NCBI RefSeq assembly: GCF_002863225.1
Contig: NZ_PKEK01000073.1
Location: forward strand, 1 to 64,000
Length of the DNA stretch: 64,000 bases
DNA from: Mycobacterium sp.
GTDB taxonomy: Bacteria; Actinomycetota; Actinomycetes; Mycobacteriales; Mycobacteriaceae
Direction of reading: 5' to 3'
Below the pieces are notes generated by a model. The model worked only from the letters and a program-made list of their open reading frames with translations, made no database searches and had not been told where the DNA came from. Made by a program: the position numbers and the translations under genes. This document shows, piece after piece, positions 17,101 to 24,302 of this stretch. Position 1 is the stretch's first letter. Each line of letters starts with the position of its first letter.

Positions 17101-17497
17101 GACCTGAGCCGGGGCCGTCCTCGTCGACCGGCTGTAGGTAGGGCTTGAGCTCGGCGGCCATCGGCTCGGGATAGACGAATCCGCCGTCGGGCCAGGTCTC
17201 GGCCCAGTCCTCGATGAAGAAGTCGAACGGGTTGATCACCTTCAGGTCGGCGATCAAACCGACGGTGATGGTCAGTCGGCTCGTCGGATTCGGGAAGGTC
17301 AGGCGGTAGATGAAGTTGCCCACAGCGTCCTGTTGCCAGTTGACGAAGTGGTCGGCAGGTTCAACCCGCAGCGAGTAGGCCTCGATCGGCGTCCGCGAAT
17401 GAGGCGCCGGGCGCAGCCGGACGACGTGCGGGAACACCCGGACAGGCCGGTCAAAGGTGTAGCTGGTGCGGTGCTCCAGCGCAACTTTGATGGTCAT
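14159..17497 (-). CDS. Transglutaminase / DUF2126 large protein (Rv2566-like)
   Basis: 1112 aa. Residues 1-290 form a transglutaminase-like module with Cys191 (GSCRDFA), His240 (DLHAWAE) and Asp256 (GLDPTSG). The remaining 800 residues are the DUF2126 region, with LTMGGEPTFVSIDN, GQGRWYPGEPLPRWQIGLYW, HGGTGGGNHITLGG and FPRIGTAVFGGVEIELRG. GGNHITLGG and related His/Gly motifs hint at an amidoligase-like second active site, but no reaction has been shown to my knowledge. The start at 17497 (MTIKVALEHR) matches the conserved N-terminus; an ATG 9 nt earlier is possible. First gene of a two-gene operon with the ATP-grasp/alpha-E protein. Confidence 0.9.
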   Translation of the reverse strand: MTIKVALEHRTSYTFDRPVRVFPHVVRLRPAPHSRTPIEAYSLRVEPADHFVNWQQDAVGNFIYRLTFPNPTSRLTITVGLIADLKVINPFDFFIEDWAETWPDGGFVYPEPMAAELKPYLQPVDEDGPGSGPGELVQAWVRDFAVPPGTRTINYLVELNRRINVDLGYSVRMEQGVQTPDFTLRSAVGSCRDFAWLLVSVARQMGLAARFVSGYLVQLTSDVKALDGPSGPTSDFTDLHAWAEVFVPGAGWIGLDPTSGLFAGEGHIPLAATPSPASAAPITGGVEPCHSTLEFSNTVTRIHEDPRVTLPYTDAAWAGIQKVAQGVDERLTAGDVRLTMGGEPTFVSIDNQVDDEWTTDADGPHKRRLASALAARLKEQWAPQGLVHRGQGRWYPGEPLPRWQIGLYWRTDGEPLWPDETLLADPWGGPATAPPADSTTAKDLLAAIATDLGLPDSQVRAAYEDPLSWLAAETRLPQGDPVPSSADLDPETGRDTPAARAELVTRLDESSTSPSAFVLPLHWREDDLGWASANWRLRRGRIVLVAGNSPAGLRLPLDSISWKPPRPSFAKDPTTADEALDSPSVDAVVDDDGDAPTTAMVAEARDGLLYVFLPPTEALDHFVDLIGRVHAAAAKIGRAVVIEGYEPPADPRLTSTTITPDPGVIEVNVAPTASFAEQASQLETLYEQARLARLSTESFALDGSHGGTGGGNHITLGGATPKTSPLLRRPDLLVSLLTYWQRHPSLSYLFAGRFVGTTSQAPRVDEGRAEALYELEIAFAEIDRLTTASGAEAPRPWIIDRALRHLLTDITGNTHRAEFCIDKLYNPYSLRGRLGLLELRGFEMPPHLRMAMVQSLLVRSLVAWFWDEPLRAPLIRHGSNLHGRYLLPHFLIHDIADVAADLRAHGIPFETSWLDPFTEFRFPRIGTAVFGGVEIELRGAIEPWNTLGEESTATGTARYVDSSVERLQVRVIGADRDRYVLTCNGYPVPLLATDNPDIHVGGVRFRAWQPPSALHPSITVDGPLRFELVDLTTSTSRGGCTYHVSHPGGRAYDDPPVNAVEAESRRARRFEATGFTPGKLDISEIREMQARISTDIGAPGILDLRRVRTVLR

Positions 17498-17615
17498 GCC
17501 CGCCATCTCATCACGCCAACCTGATTGACGCAGCGCGGCAAACTCAGTCTTTCCGGATGTTGTCGGCGGAGTGGCGTACCGGATTCGACCCCCGACCCTT
17601 CCTAGGATCGCTCGA

Positions 17616-18452
17616 GTGGATGATCGTTACGGCTCAGACGTTCTCGCGCGCGACCCGCACAACTCGCGCAGACCCCGCTCCGCCGAGGTGCCGTTGGAGA
17701 TCGGCATGGTCGTGGAGGACGCGCAAACCGGCTACGTCGGCGCGGTGGTGAGCGTCGAGTACGGCCGGATGCAGCTCGAAGACCGGCACGGCCGGCGCAG
17801 ACCGTTCCCGGTCGGCCCGGGATATCTGGTCGACGGCAAACCGGTGATCCTGCTGGCGCCGCGCGGCCCAGCCCCCGCGGCCGCTGCCCGCACCGCGTCG
17901 GGATCGGTGGCAGTCACCGGACAGCGGGCCCGCGTCGCCCGGACCGGCCGGATCTATGTGGAGGGCCGCCACGACGCCGAGCTGGTCGAGCAGGTGTGGG
18001 GTGACGACCTGCGAATCGAGGGGGTGGTGGTCGAATACCTCGGCGGCGTCGACGATCTCGTGAACATCGTCGCCGAGTTCCGGCCGGGCCCGCAGCGACG
18101 GCTGGGCGTGCTCGTCGACCACCTGGTCGCCGGTTCGAAGGAATCGCGGTTGGCCGACGCGGTGAACCGCGGACCCGGCGGCGCGCACACGCTGGTGGTC
18201 GGCCACCCGTTCGTCGACATCTGGCAGGCCGTCAAGCCGGCCCGGCTGGGGATGTCGCAGTGGCCGGTGATACCCCGCGGAACGGAGTGGAAGCACGGGA
18301 TCTGCGAGGCGCTCGGCTGGCCGCACGCCGACCAGGCCGACATCGCCGCCGCGTGGCGCCGCATCCGCGCTCAGGTGCGCGACTGGACCGACCTGGACGC
18401 GGCGCTGATCGGCCGGGTGGAGGAGTTGATCGACTTCGTCACCCAGCCCTAG
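17616..18452 (+). CDS. DUF3097 family protein
   Basis: 278 aa. An N-terminal beta-rich part (about 25-75) carries EIGMVVEDAQTGYVGAVV; a second part begins with RIYVEGRHDAELVEQVWG-DL. The VEGRHDAE signature resembles the first motif of TOPRIM domains (catalytic Glu followed by D-x-E or D-A), and LVDHLVAGSKES a few strands later could supply the Asp. GTG 17616 is chosen because TAGGAT (17603-17608) lies 7 nt upstream. Widespread in actinobacteria without a known function; a nucleic-acid role is my inference from the TOPRIM-like motif. Converges on the next gene with 3 nt between the stops. Confidence 0.78.
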   Translation: MDDRYGSDVLARDPHNSRRPRSAEVPLEIGMVVEDAQTGYVGAVVSVEYGRMQLEDRHGRRRPFPVGPGYLVDGKPVILLAPRGPAPAAAARTASGSVAVTGQRARVARTGRIYVEGRHDAELVEQVWGDDLRIEGVVVEYLGGVDDLVNIVAEFRPGPQRRLGVLVDHLVAGSKESRLADAVNRGPGGAHTLVVGHPFVDIWQAVKPARLGMSQWPVIPRGTEWKHGICEALGWPHADQADIAAAWRRIRAQVRDWTDLDAALIGRVEELIDFVTQP

Positions 18453-18455
18453 CGG

Positions 18456-19493
18456 CTACGGGGTCGGCGGCGCGACCTGTCCACCGGACAGCCGCCGGTA
18501 GGTGTAGACCTGGATCAGCCCGGCCACCGGGAATGCCACCAAAAGGCCGATGCCGCAGGCGAATATGCCCACCACGAGCACCAGGCCCTGCACCAACAGC
18601 GACAGCAGTGTCTCGCCGATGTGGGATCGCGCCGTGTCGAGACTGGCCTTCAGTGCGTCGATCGGCGGAAGCGCGCGATCGATGGCGAATGCCAGCGTGA
18701 AAACCGAAGCAAAGCCGAAGACCAGAAGCGCGAGGAACGACAGCAACGCGAACACGAAGCCGGGCAGCGAGATCAGGTTCAACACGGCGCTGATCACGCT
18801 GAGCAACGCGCCGGCCAGGACCACGTTGCCGAAATTGCGCGGCTTGAAGAACGAGCCGACCGTGACGGGCCGGCCGTCGGCCAGATCGAGCCCGCCGGAC
18901 AGGTACGCGGCTTGCACGAACACGAAGACCACGAACGACACGATGGAAAAGACCAGCGTGCCGCCCGCACCCAGGCTCGCCGTGAACGATGCGCCGTAGT
19001 CGCTGCCGAGGTCCGCAGTGTTGGCTGTCGCCCCGCCGAGCAGCGCGAAGATCAGAATGTCGACGACGGTGAGGATCACGAAGTAGATCACCGTGGCCAG
19101 AATCAGCGGACCCAGATTCTTGCTGAACTGACTCCAGGCCCAGGTGAAAGCGTCGCCGACGCTGAACGCTGAGCCGGGTCCGGCCGGGTAGCCCGGACTC
19201 GCGGGATAGCCCGGGCTGCCCTGGTAACCGGGCGGAGGCCCGTAGCCGGGAGGTGGTGGCGGCGCACCGTATCCGGGCGGCGGTCCGTAACCAGGCGGGG
19301 GCCCGTACCCGGGGGGTGGTGGCGGCGCGCCGTATCCGGGCGGCGGTCCGTAACCGGGCTGCGGCTGGCCTGGCGGCGGCCCGTATCCCGGCGGGGGTCC
19401 GGGCGGCGGTCCGTATCCGGGCGGCGGCGGGTAGTCACCCGGATTGGGGTTGCCGCCGTAGGGCTGGTGGGGGTTGCCAGGGTGCTCGCTCAT
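18456..19493 (-). CDS. Proline/glycine-rich multi-pass membrane protein (Rv2560-like)
   Basis: 345 aa. The first 130 residues are a disordered cytoplasmic tail built of P-G-Y-G-P-P-P and P-G-Y-G-A-P-P-P-P repeats; the remainder has about five or six hydrophobic segments, including LGPLILATVIYFVILTVVDI. The C-terminal membrane region resembles DUF975/glycerophosphoryl-diester-phosphodiesterase-like integral membrane domains. Such Pro/Gly/Tyr tails in mycobacteria often mediate protein contacts. The start at 19493 (MSEHPGNP) has GGAG-like sequence before it. The DNA repeats at 19200-19440 reflect the peptide repeats. Function unknown. Confidence 0.8.
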   Translation of the reverse strand: MSEHPGNPHQPYGGNPNPGDYPPPPGYGPPPGPPPGYGPPPGQPQPGYGPPPGYGAPPPPPGYGPPPGYGPPPGYGAPPPPPGYGPPPGYQGSPGYPASPGYPAGPGSAFSVGDAFTWAWSQFSKNLGPLILATVIYFVILTVVDILIFALLGGATANTADLGSDYGASFTASLGAGGTLVFSIVSFVVFVFVQAAYLSGGLDLADGRPVTVGSFFKPRNFGNVVLAGALLSVISAVLNLISLPGFVFALLSFLALLVFGFASVFTLAFAIDRALPPIDALKASLDTARSHIGETLLSLLVQGLVLVVGIFACGIGLLVAFPVAGLIQVYTYRRLSGGQVAPPTP

Positions 19494-19612
19494 AGCCGCT
19501 CCTGCCTCGTCGTAGGGGAGATGTCCAGGCGTGCGCCTTCGAGAACTTAGCAAGTAATCGGCTTCGGCGCTGTGAGCTCACACTCGGCGTTCACGTGTCG
19601 CAACGACGTGGT

Positions 19613-20953
19613 ATGCCTGTGTCCGTGCCCGACGGTCTGTTCGACGTCCCCGACGAGATCGGCCCCGGCAATTCCGCGCTCACCGGCGCCGCTGCGCCGC
19701 TGGCCGTGCGGATGCGCCCGGCCAGTCTCGACGAAGTGGTCGGGCAGGCGCACCTGCTGCAGCCGCGTTCGCCACTGCGGCGACTGGTCGAAGGCTCGGG
19801 AATGGCCTCGGCGATCTTGTACGGCCCACCCGGCAGCGGAAAGACGACGCTGGCGTCGCTGGTGTCGCACGCCACCGGTCGCCGGTTCGAGGCGCTGTCG
19901 GCTCTGTCGGCAGGGGTCAAGGAAGTCCGTGCGGTGATCGACACCGCCCGGCGCGCTGCCGCGCACGGTGAACAGACCGTGTTGTTCATCGACGAGGTGC
20001 ACCGGTTCTCCAAGACCCAGCAGGACGCGCTGCTCGCCGCCGTCGAGAACCGGGTGGTGCTGCTGGTCGCTGCGACCACTGAGAACCCGTCGTTTTCGGT
20101 AGTGGCGCCGCTGTTGTCGCGATCGCTGATCCTGCAGCTGCATCCGCTGAGCTCCGAGGACATCGGTGCGGTGGTGCAGCGCGCGATCGACGACCCACGC
20201 GGACTGGGTGGCCGGGTGCGCGTGACCCCCGAGGCCGTCGACCTGCTGGTCCGGCTGGCATCGGGCGACGCGCGGCGGGCGCTGACCGCGCTGGAAGTGG
20301 CGGCCGAGGCGGGGGAGCGTGTCACCGTCGAGACCGTGGAGCAGTCGCTGGACAAGGCGGCGGTCCGCTACGACCGGGACGGCGATCAGCACTACGACGT
20401 GATCAGCGCTTTTATCAAGTCGGTTCGCGGCTCCGACGTCGACGCCGCCCTGCACTATCTGGCCCGGATGCTGGTGGCGGGCGAAGACCCGCGGTTCATC
20501 GCGCGGCGGCTGATGATCCTGGCCAGCGAGGACATCGGCATGGCCGACCCAACGGCTCTGCCGACGGCGGTGGCTGCAGCGCAGACCGTCGCGCTGATCG
20601 GCATGCCGGAAGCCAAATTGACCTTGGCGCACGCCACCGTCCACCTGGCCACCGCGCCGAAATCCAACGCGGTCACCACCGCGATCGGGTCGGCGATGCA
20701 GGACATCAGCGCGGGCAAGGCCGGCCTGGTGCCGCCGCATCTGCGCGACGGTCACTATTCGGGCGCCGCGTCACTGGGCAACGCGCAGGGCTACAAATAT
20801 GCCCACGATGACCCGGATGGTGTTGTCCCACAACAGTATCCGCCAGATGAGCTGGTCGGTGTCGACTACTACCGGCCGACCAACCACGGGGCCGAGCGAG
20901 AAATCAGCGGTCGGCTGGACAAGTTGCGGGCCATCATCCGACGGCGGCGCTGA
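19613..20953 (+). CDS. rarA: Replication-associated recombination protein A (AAA+ ATPase)
   Basis: 446 aa, MgsA/RarA/WRNIP1 family. Walker A GPPGSGKTT, Walker B LFIDEVHRFSK and sensor 1 ATTENPSF lie in the N-terminal AAA+ half; the C-terminal half, with RGSDVDAALHYLARML and ASEDIGMADP, is the tetramerisation and lid region. RarA acts at stalled replication forks. The start is uncertain: ATG 19613 and GTG 19625 are both in frame, neither with a strong ribosome-binding site; M. tuberculosis Rv2559c begins near the latter. The gene is transcribed alone and converges on the GntR regulator. Confidence 0.93.
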   Translation: MPVSVPDGLFDVPDEIGPGNSALTGAAAPLAVRMRPASLDEVVGQAHLLQPRSPLRRLVEGSGMASAILYGPPGSGKTTLASLVSHATGRRFEALSALSAGVKEVRAVIDTARRAAAHGEQTVLFIDEVHRFSKTQQDALLAAVENRVVLLVAATTENPSFSVVAPLLSRSLILQLHPLSSEDIGAVVQRAIDDPRGLGGRVRVTPEAVDLLVRLASGDARRALTALEVAAEAGERVTVETVEQSLDKAAVRYDRDGDQHYDVISAFIKSVRGSDVDAALHYLARMLVAGEDPRFIARRLMILASEDIGMADPTALPTAVAAAQTVALIGMPEAKLTLAHATVHLATAPKSNAVTTAIGSAMQDISAGKAGLVPPHLRDGHYSGAASLGNAQGYKYAHDDPDGVVPQQYPPDELVGVDYYRPTNHGAEREISGRLDKLRAIIRRRR

Positions 20954-20981
20954 GTCACGCTGGTCTCATCACCCGTCCCGG

Positions 20982-21674
20982 TCAGGGACCGGTGGGGCCG
21001 GCAGGGCTGGTGGTAGTCGAGCCATCCGCCTGCTGCAGCCAGTCGGCCAGCGAATGGCCGGCGTCCAGCACGTGCCGCTCGGCGATATCGCGGGCTTTGT
21101 CGGAGTCGCGATCGGCCAGCGCCGCCACCAGCGCCGCGTGCTCCTCGATCGCGTTGTGCTCGTGGTCGGGAAACATCCCGAAGAAGTTCGACGGGACCAC
21201 CCGGACCGCCTGACGGATTTGCGCCAGCAGCCGCCGAGAGTGCGCGGCCCGGTGAATCTCCCGGTGGAACTGCCAGTTGGCGTCGACGATGCCGCTCTCG
21301 CCGGCGTGCACCTCGAATTCGGTGGACAGCTCCCGCAGTCGTGCGATGCCGTCGTCGGTCACCCGCTGGGCCGCCCACGCGGCGGCCTGACCGGTGAGTA
21401 CGCCCAGGATGGTGAAGCTGTCGAGGACGTCCTGGGGGCTCATTCCGATCACGGTGATCCCGCTGCGCGGTGCGACGCGAACCAGCCCGTCATAGGACAG
21501 TTCCAGCAATGCTTCCCGCACCGGAGTGCGACTGGTGGCGAATTCCTTGGTGATCGCGTCGAGGTCCAGCCGGGTGCCGGCGGGCAGGACACCGGTCAGG
21601 ATGCGGTCGCGCAGTTCCCGGGCGGCGCGCTCGCGGACCGTGCCGCCGATATCAACACCGTCGTTCGGAGCCAT
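20982..21674 (-). CDS. GntR family regulator, FadR/FCD subfamily
   Basis: 230 aa. The N-terminal winged helix (about 12-75) contains the typical LRDRILTGVLPAGTRLD and TSRTPVREALLEL. The all-helical FCD effector domain (about 90-215) has conserved metal/ligand residues in N-x-x-F-H and H-x-x-I. Such regulators usually repress the neighbouring catabolic operon and release DNA on binding a carboxylate or CoA-ester metabolite. Divergent from the monooxygenase / CoA-transferase / lyase operon, with palindromic sequence between them. A TAAGGT hexamer (minus strand, 21682-21687) sits 7 nt before its ATG, suggesting a leaderless mRNA. Confidence 0.9.
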   Translation of the reverse strand: MAPNDGVDIGGTVRERAARELRDRILTGVLPAGTRLDLDAITKEFATSRTPVREALLELSYDGLVRVAPRSGITVIGMSPQDVLDSFTILGVLTGQAAAWAAQRVTDDGIARLRELSTEFEVHAGESGIVDANWQFHREIHRAAHSRRLLAQIRQAVRVVPSNFFGMFPDHEHNAIEEHAALVAALADRDSDKARDIAERHVLDAGHSLADWLQQADGSTTTSPAGPTGP

Positions 21675-21721
21675 GGCGAGGACCTTAAGGGCAGTCGGGT
21701 TAGAACGGGGAGGGACTTGAA

Positions 21722-21743
21722 ATCTAATATATCAGATGTTAGA
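21722..21743. promoter_or_regulatory. Candidate GntR operator
   Basis: ATCTAATATATCAGAT (21722-21737) is a 16-bp palindrome with one mismatched pair. A second, overlapping inverted repeat TCTAA (21723-21727) / TTAGA (21739-21743) extends it. It lies 15 nt before the monooxygenase start, in the spacer shared with the divergent GntR gene, where repression of both would be expected. Confidence 0.6.
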
Positions 21744-21751
21744 CATCAACT

Positions 21752-23104
21752 ATGACTTCGAAACGACAGATGGCACTCGTCGCCTTCATGCAAGCGGGCA
21801 GTACGTCGGTTTACGCGGGCTCGTGGCGGCACCCTGCCACTGAGCACGGTTACCTCGACGCCTCGTACTACGCCAAGATCGGTCGGACGCTCGAGGAGGG
21901 CTGTTTCGACCTGATGTTCTTCGACGATCGGCTGGCGATGCCCGGTATCTACGGCGGCTCGGTCGCCGACGCGGTCAAGTACGGCGCGCGTCCGGTGAAG
22001 CTGGATCTGTCGATCGTCCTGGGCGTGCTGGCGCAGGCGACCTCGCACATCGGCCTCGGCGCGACCGGCAGCACCACGTACTACACGCCGTTCCACATCG
22101 CCCGCACCTTCGCGACCCTCGACCACCTGTCCGGCGGCCGAGCAGCATGGAACATCGTGACATCGGTCAACGACAGCGAGGCGCAGAACTTCGGCCTGGA
22201 AACACATTTGGGCCACGACGCCCGCTACGACCGTGCCGAGGAATTCCTCGAGGCCACGGTCGGACTGTGGGACACCTGGGAAGACGACGCAATCCTGCAC
22301 GACCGGGTCAACGGCATCTACGCCGACCCGGACAAGGTCCACGAGCTGCACCACAAGGGTGAGTTCTTCTCGGTGCGCGGACCGCTCACCGTGCCGCGCA
22401 CCCCGCAGGGCCGACCGGTGCTCATCCAGGCCGGTTCGTCCGGCCGCGGGCGTGAATTCGCCTCGCGCTGGGCAGATTTGATCTTCACCGGAGACCCGGG
22501 CATCGAGGTGGCCCGCAGCCACTACGCCGACCAGAAAGAGCGCCTCGGGGCGGCCGGCCGCGATCCGGACTCGGTTAAGCTCTGCCCGATGGCTTACGCG
22601 GTGGTCGGTGAAACCGAGGATCACGCCAAGGAACGCGAGCAGGTCTTCCTCAATGACCTGGTGCACCCGATGGCGTCGCTGACCCTGCTCTCGGAGCTGA
22701 TGAACTACGACTTCGCCAAACACGATCTGGACGACCCGATCACCGACGAGATGATCGAAAACGTGTCGGGAATCCGCGGTCTGGTGCAGAACCTGCGCGC
22801 TCACATCGGTGACAAGATCACCCTGCGCGACCTGGCCGGCCACCGCGCGACCCTGCTGCAGGGCCCGCGATTCGTCGGGACCGGAAAGCAGGTCGCCGAT
22901 CAGATGGAGGAGTGGTTCCACGGCGGCGCCTGCGACGGATTCGTCTTGGCTGCAACGCATTTGCCCGGCGCGTTCGAAGACGTGGTCCGTATGGTGATCC
23001 CGGAGCTGCAACACCGCGGCCTGTTCCGCGACTCCTACAGCGGTTCGACGCTGCGCGATCACCTCGGGTTGCAGCGCCCGGTCGGCGTGCCCGTCAACGC
23101 ATGA
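21752..23104 (+). CDS. Flavin-dependent monooxygenase, NtaA/SnaA/DszA family
   Basis: 450 aa luciferase-like (LLM) TIM-barrel enzyme. Conserved features are the N-terminal WRHP, the G-LGATGSTTYY-PFHIARTFATLDHLS-GRAAWNIVTS block, HHKGEFFSVRGPL, and RPVLIQAGSSGRGREFA. These define the NtaA/SnaA/DszA branch, which uses FMNH2 from a separate reductase to oxygenate xenobiotics or sulfur/amine compounds. No reductase lies next door, so it must be supplied elsewhere. First gene of a three-gene operon; its stop overlaps the CoA-transferase start (ATGA). Substrate unknown. Confidence 0.88.
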   Translation: MTSKRQMALVAFMQAGSTSVYAGSWRHPATEHGYLDASYYAKIGRTLEEGCFDLMFFDDRLAMPGIYGGSVADAVKYGARPVKLDLSIVLGVLAQATSHIGLGATGSTTYYTPFHIARTFATLDHLSGGRAAWNIVTSVNDSEAQNFGLETHLGHDARYDRAEEFLEATVGLWDTWEDDAILHDRVNGIYADPDKVHELHHKGEFFSVRGPLTVPRTPQGRPVLIQAGSSGRGREFASRWADLIFTGDPGIEVARSHYADQKERLGAAGRDPDSVKLCPMAYAVVGETEDHAKEREQVFLNDLVHPMASLTLLSELMNYDFAKHDLDDPITDEMIENVSGIRGLVQNLRAHIGDKITLRDLAGHRATLLQGPRFVGTGKQVADQMEEWFHGGACDGFVLAATHLPGAFEDVVRMVIPELQHRGLFRDSYSGSTLRDHLGLQRPVGVPVNA

Positions 23105-24288
23105 TGCTCGAAGGCATCCGGGTTCTCGACGTCGCGACACTGGCCGCCGCACCGCTGGCCGCCACCTATCTCGGCGAGTTCGGCGCCGACGTCATCAAGG
23201 TCGAGCAGCCCGACGGCGGCGATCCGATCCGTACCTGGGGCAACCAGGTCGACGGCGTCGGGTTGATGTGGAAGTCGTTGTCGCGCAACAAGAAATCAAT
23301 CACCCTCAACCTGAGGGTCGCCGAGGGTCAGGCGCTGCTTCGGCAACTCGTCGAACATGCCGACGTGGTGATCGTCAACACCCGGCCGGCGACGCTGCGC
23401 AAGTGGGGCCTCGACTACGAGGCGCTGCGTGCGGTCAACGACAAGATCGTGATGCTGCATATCACCGGCTACGGATTGTCCGGACCCAAGAGCGAGCGAC
23501 CCGGTTTCGGCACGCTCGGCGAGGCGATGAGCGGTTTCGCCAACATCACCGGCGAGGAGAGCGGCCCCCCGACGTTGCCGCCGTTCATGCTCGCCGACGG
23601 GGTGGCGTCGCTGAACGCCGCGTACGCGGTGATGATGGCGCTGTACCACCGCGACGTGCACGGCGCCCCCGGGCAGCTGATCGACATCAACCTGATCGAT
23701 CCGCTGGCACGTCTCCTCGAGCAGACGTTGCTCGGCTACGACCAACTCGGCCTGGTGCCGACGCGGGCCGGCAACCGCTGGGACATCTCGGCGCCGCGCA
23801 ACACCTACCGCACCGCCGACGGCAAGTGGCTGGCCATGTCGGGTAGCTCACCGACGTTGGCGCTCAGAGTTTTTCGCGCGATCGGCCGAGCCGACCTGGT
23901 CGACGACGCCGACTTCTCCGACCCGCAGCGCAGGCTGGCGCGGGCCCGAGAGGTCGACCAGGTGGTCGCCGACTGGGTGATCACCAAAACTCTCGATGAG
24001 GCGATGGCGATCTTCGACGCCGCCGAGGTGGCCGCCGCGCCGGTGTACGACATCACTCAGCTGGTGGCCGACGAGCAGCTGGCGCACCGGGAAGTCTTCG
24101 TCAAGGTCGCCGACGACGAGCTGGGCACCATGACGGTCCAGGCTCCGGTGCCGCGGTTCTCCGGGGCAACCGGCCGGGTGGGCCACCTCGGCCCCCGAAT
24201 CGGTGAAAACAACGCCGAGGTCTACCGGGAACTACTTGGTCTGGGCGACAACGACATCGACGGCCTACTTGCCAGAGGCGTGCTGTGA
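23101..24288 (+). CDS. CaiB/BaiF family (class III) CoA-transferase
   Basis: 395 aa. It starts M-L-E-G-I-R-V-L-D, with the family's EFGADVIKVEQP-GGDP, R-NKKSITLNL and ITGYGLSGPKSERPGFGTLGEAMSG. The catalytic aspartate is the D of M-L-A-D-G-V-A-S, about residue 165. These enzymes move CoA between carboxylic acids such as succinyl-CoA and a dicarboxylate. The start overlaps the upstream stop by 4 nt. Placed between a monooxygenase and a CitE-like lyase, it probably activates an acid product to its CoA ester for C-C cleavage. Confidence 0.9.
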   Translation: MMLEGIRVLDVATLAAAPLAATYLGEFGADVIKVEQPDGGDPIRTWGNQVDGVGLMWKSLSRNKKSITLNLRVAEGQALLRQLVEHADVVIVNTRPATLRKWGLDYEALRAVNDKIVMLHITGYGLSGPKSERPGFGTLGEAMSGFANITGEESGPPTLPPFMLADGVASLNAAYAVMMALYHRDVHGAPGQLIDINLIDPLARLLEQTLLGYDQLGLVPTRAGNRWDISAPRNTYRTADGKWLAMSGSSPTLALRVFRAIGRADLVDDADFSDPQRRLARAREVDQVVADWVITKTLDEAMAIFDAAEVAAAPVYDITQLVADEQLAHREVFVKVADDELGTMTVQAPVPRFSGATGRVGHLGPRIGENNAEVYRELLGLGDNDIDGLLARGVL

Positions 24289-24302
24289 AAGGAAACCGCT
24301 AG

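Noticed and set aside
19200..19440. Array of short DNA repeats, considered as CRISPR or tandem repeat locus
   Set aside because: The repeats encode the P-G-Y-G-P-P-P tail of the membrane protein in frame; there are no unique spacers.
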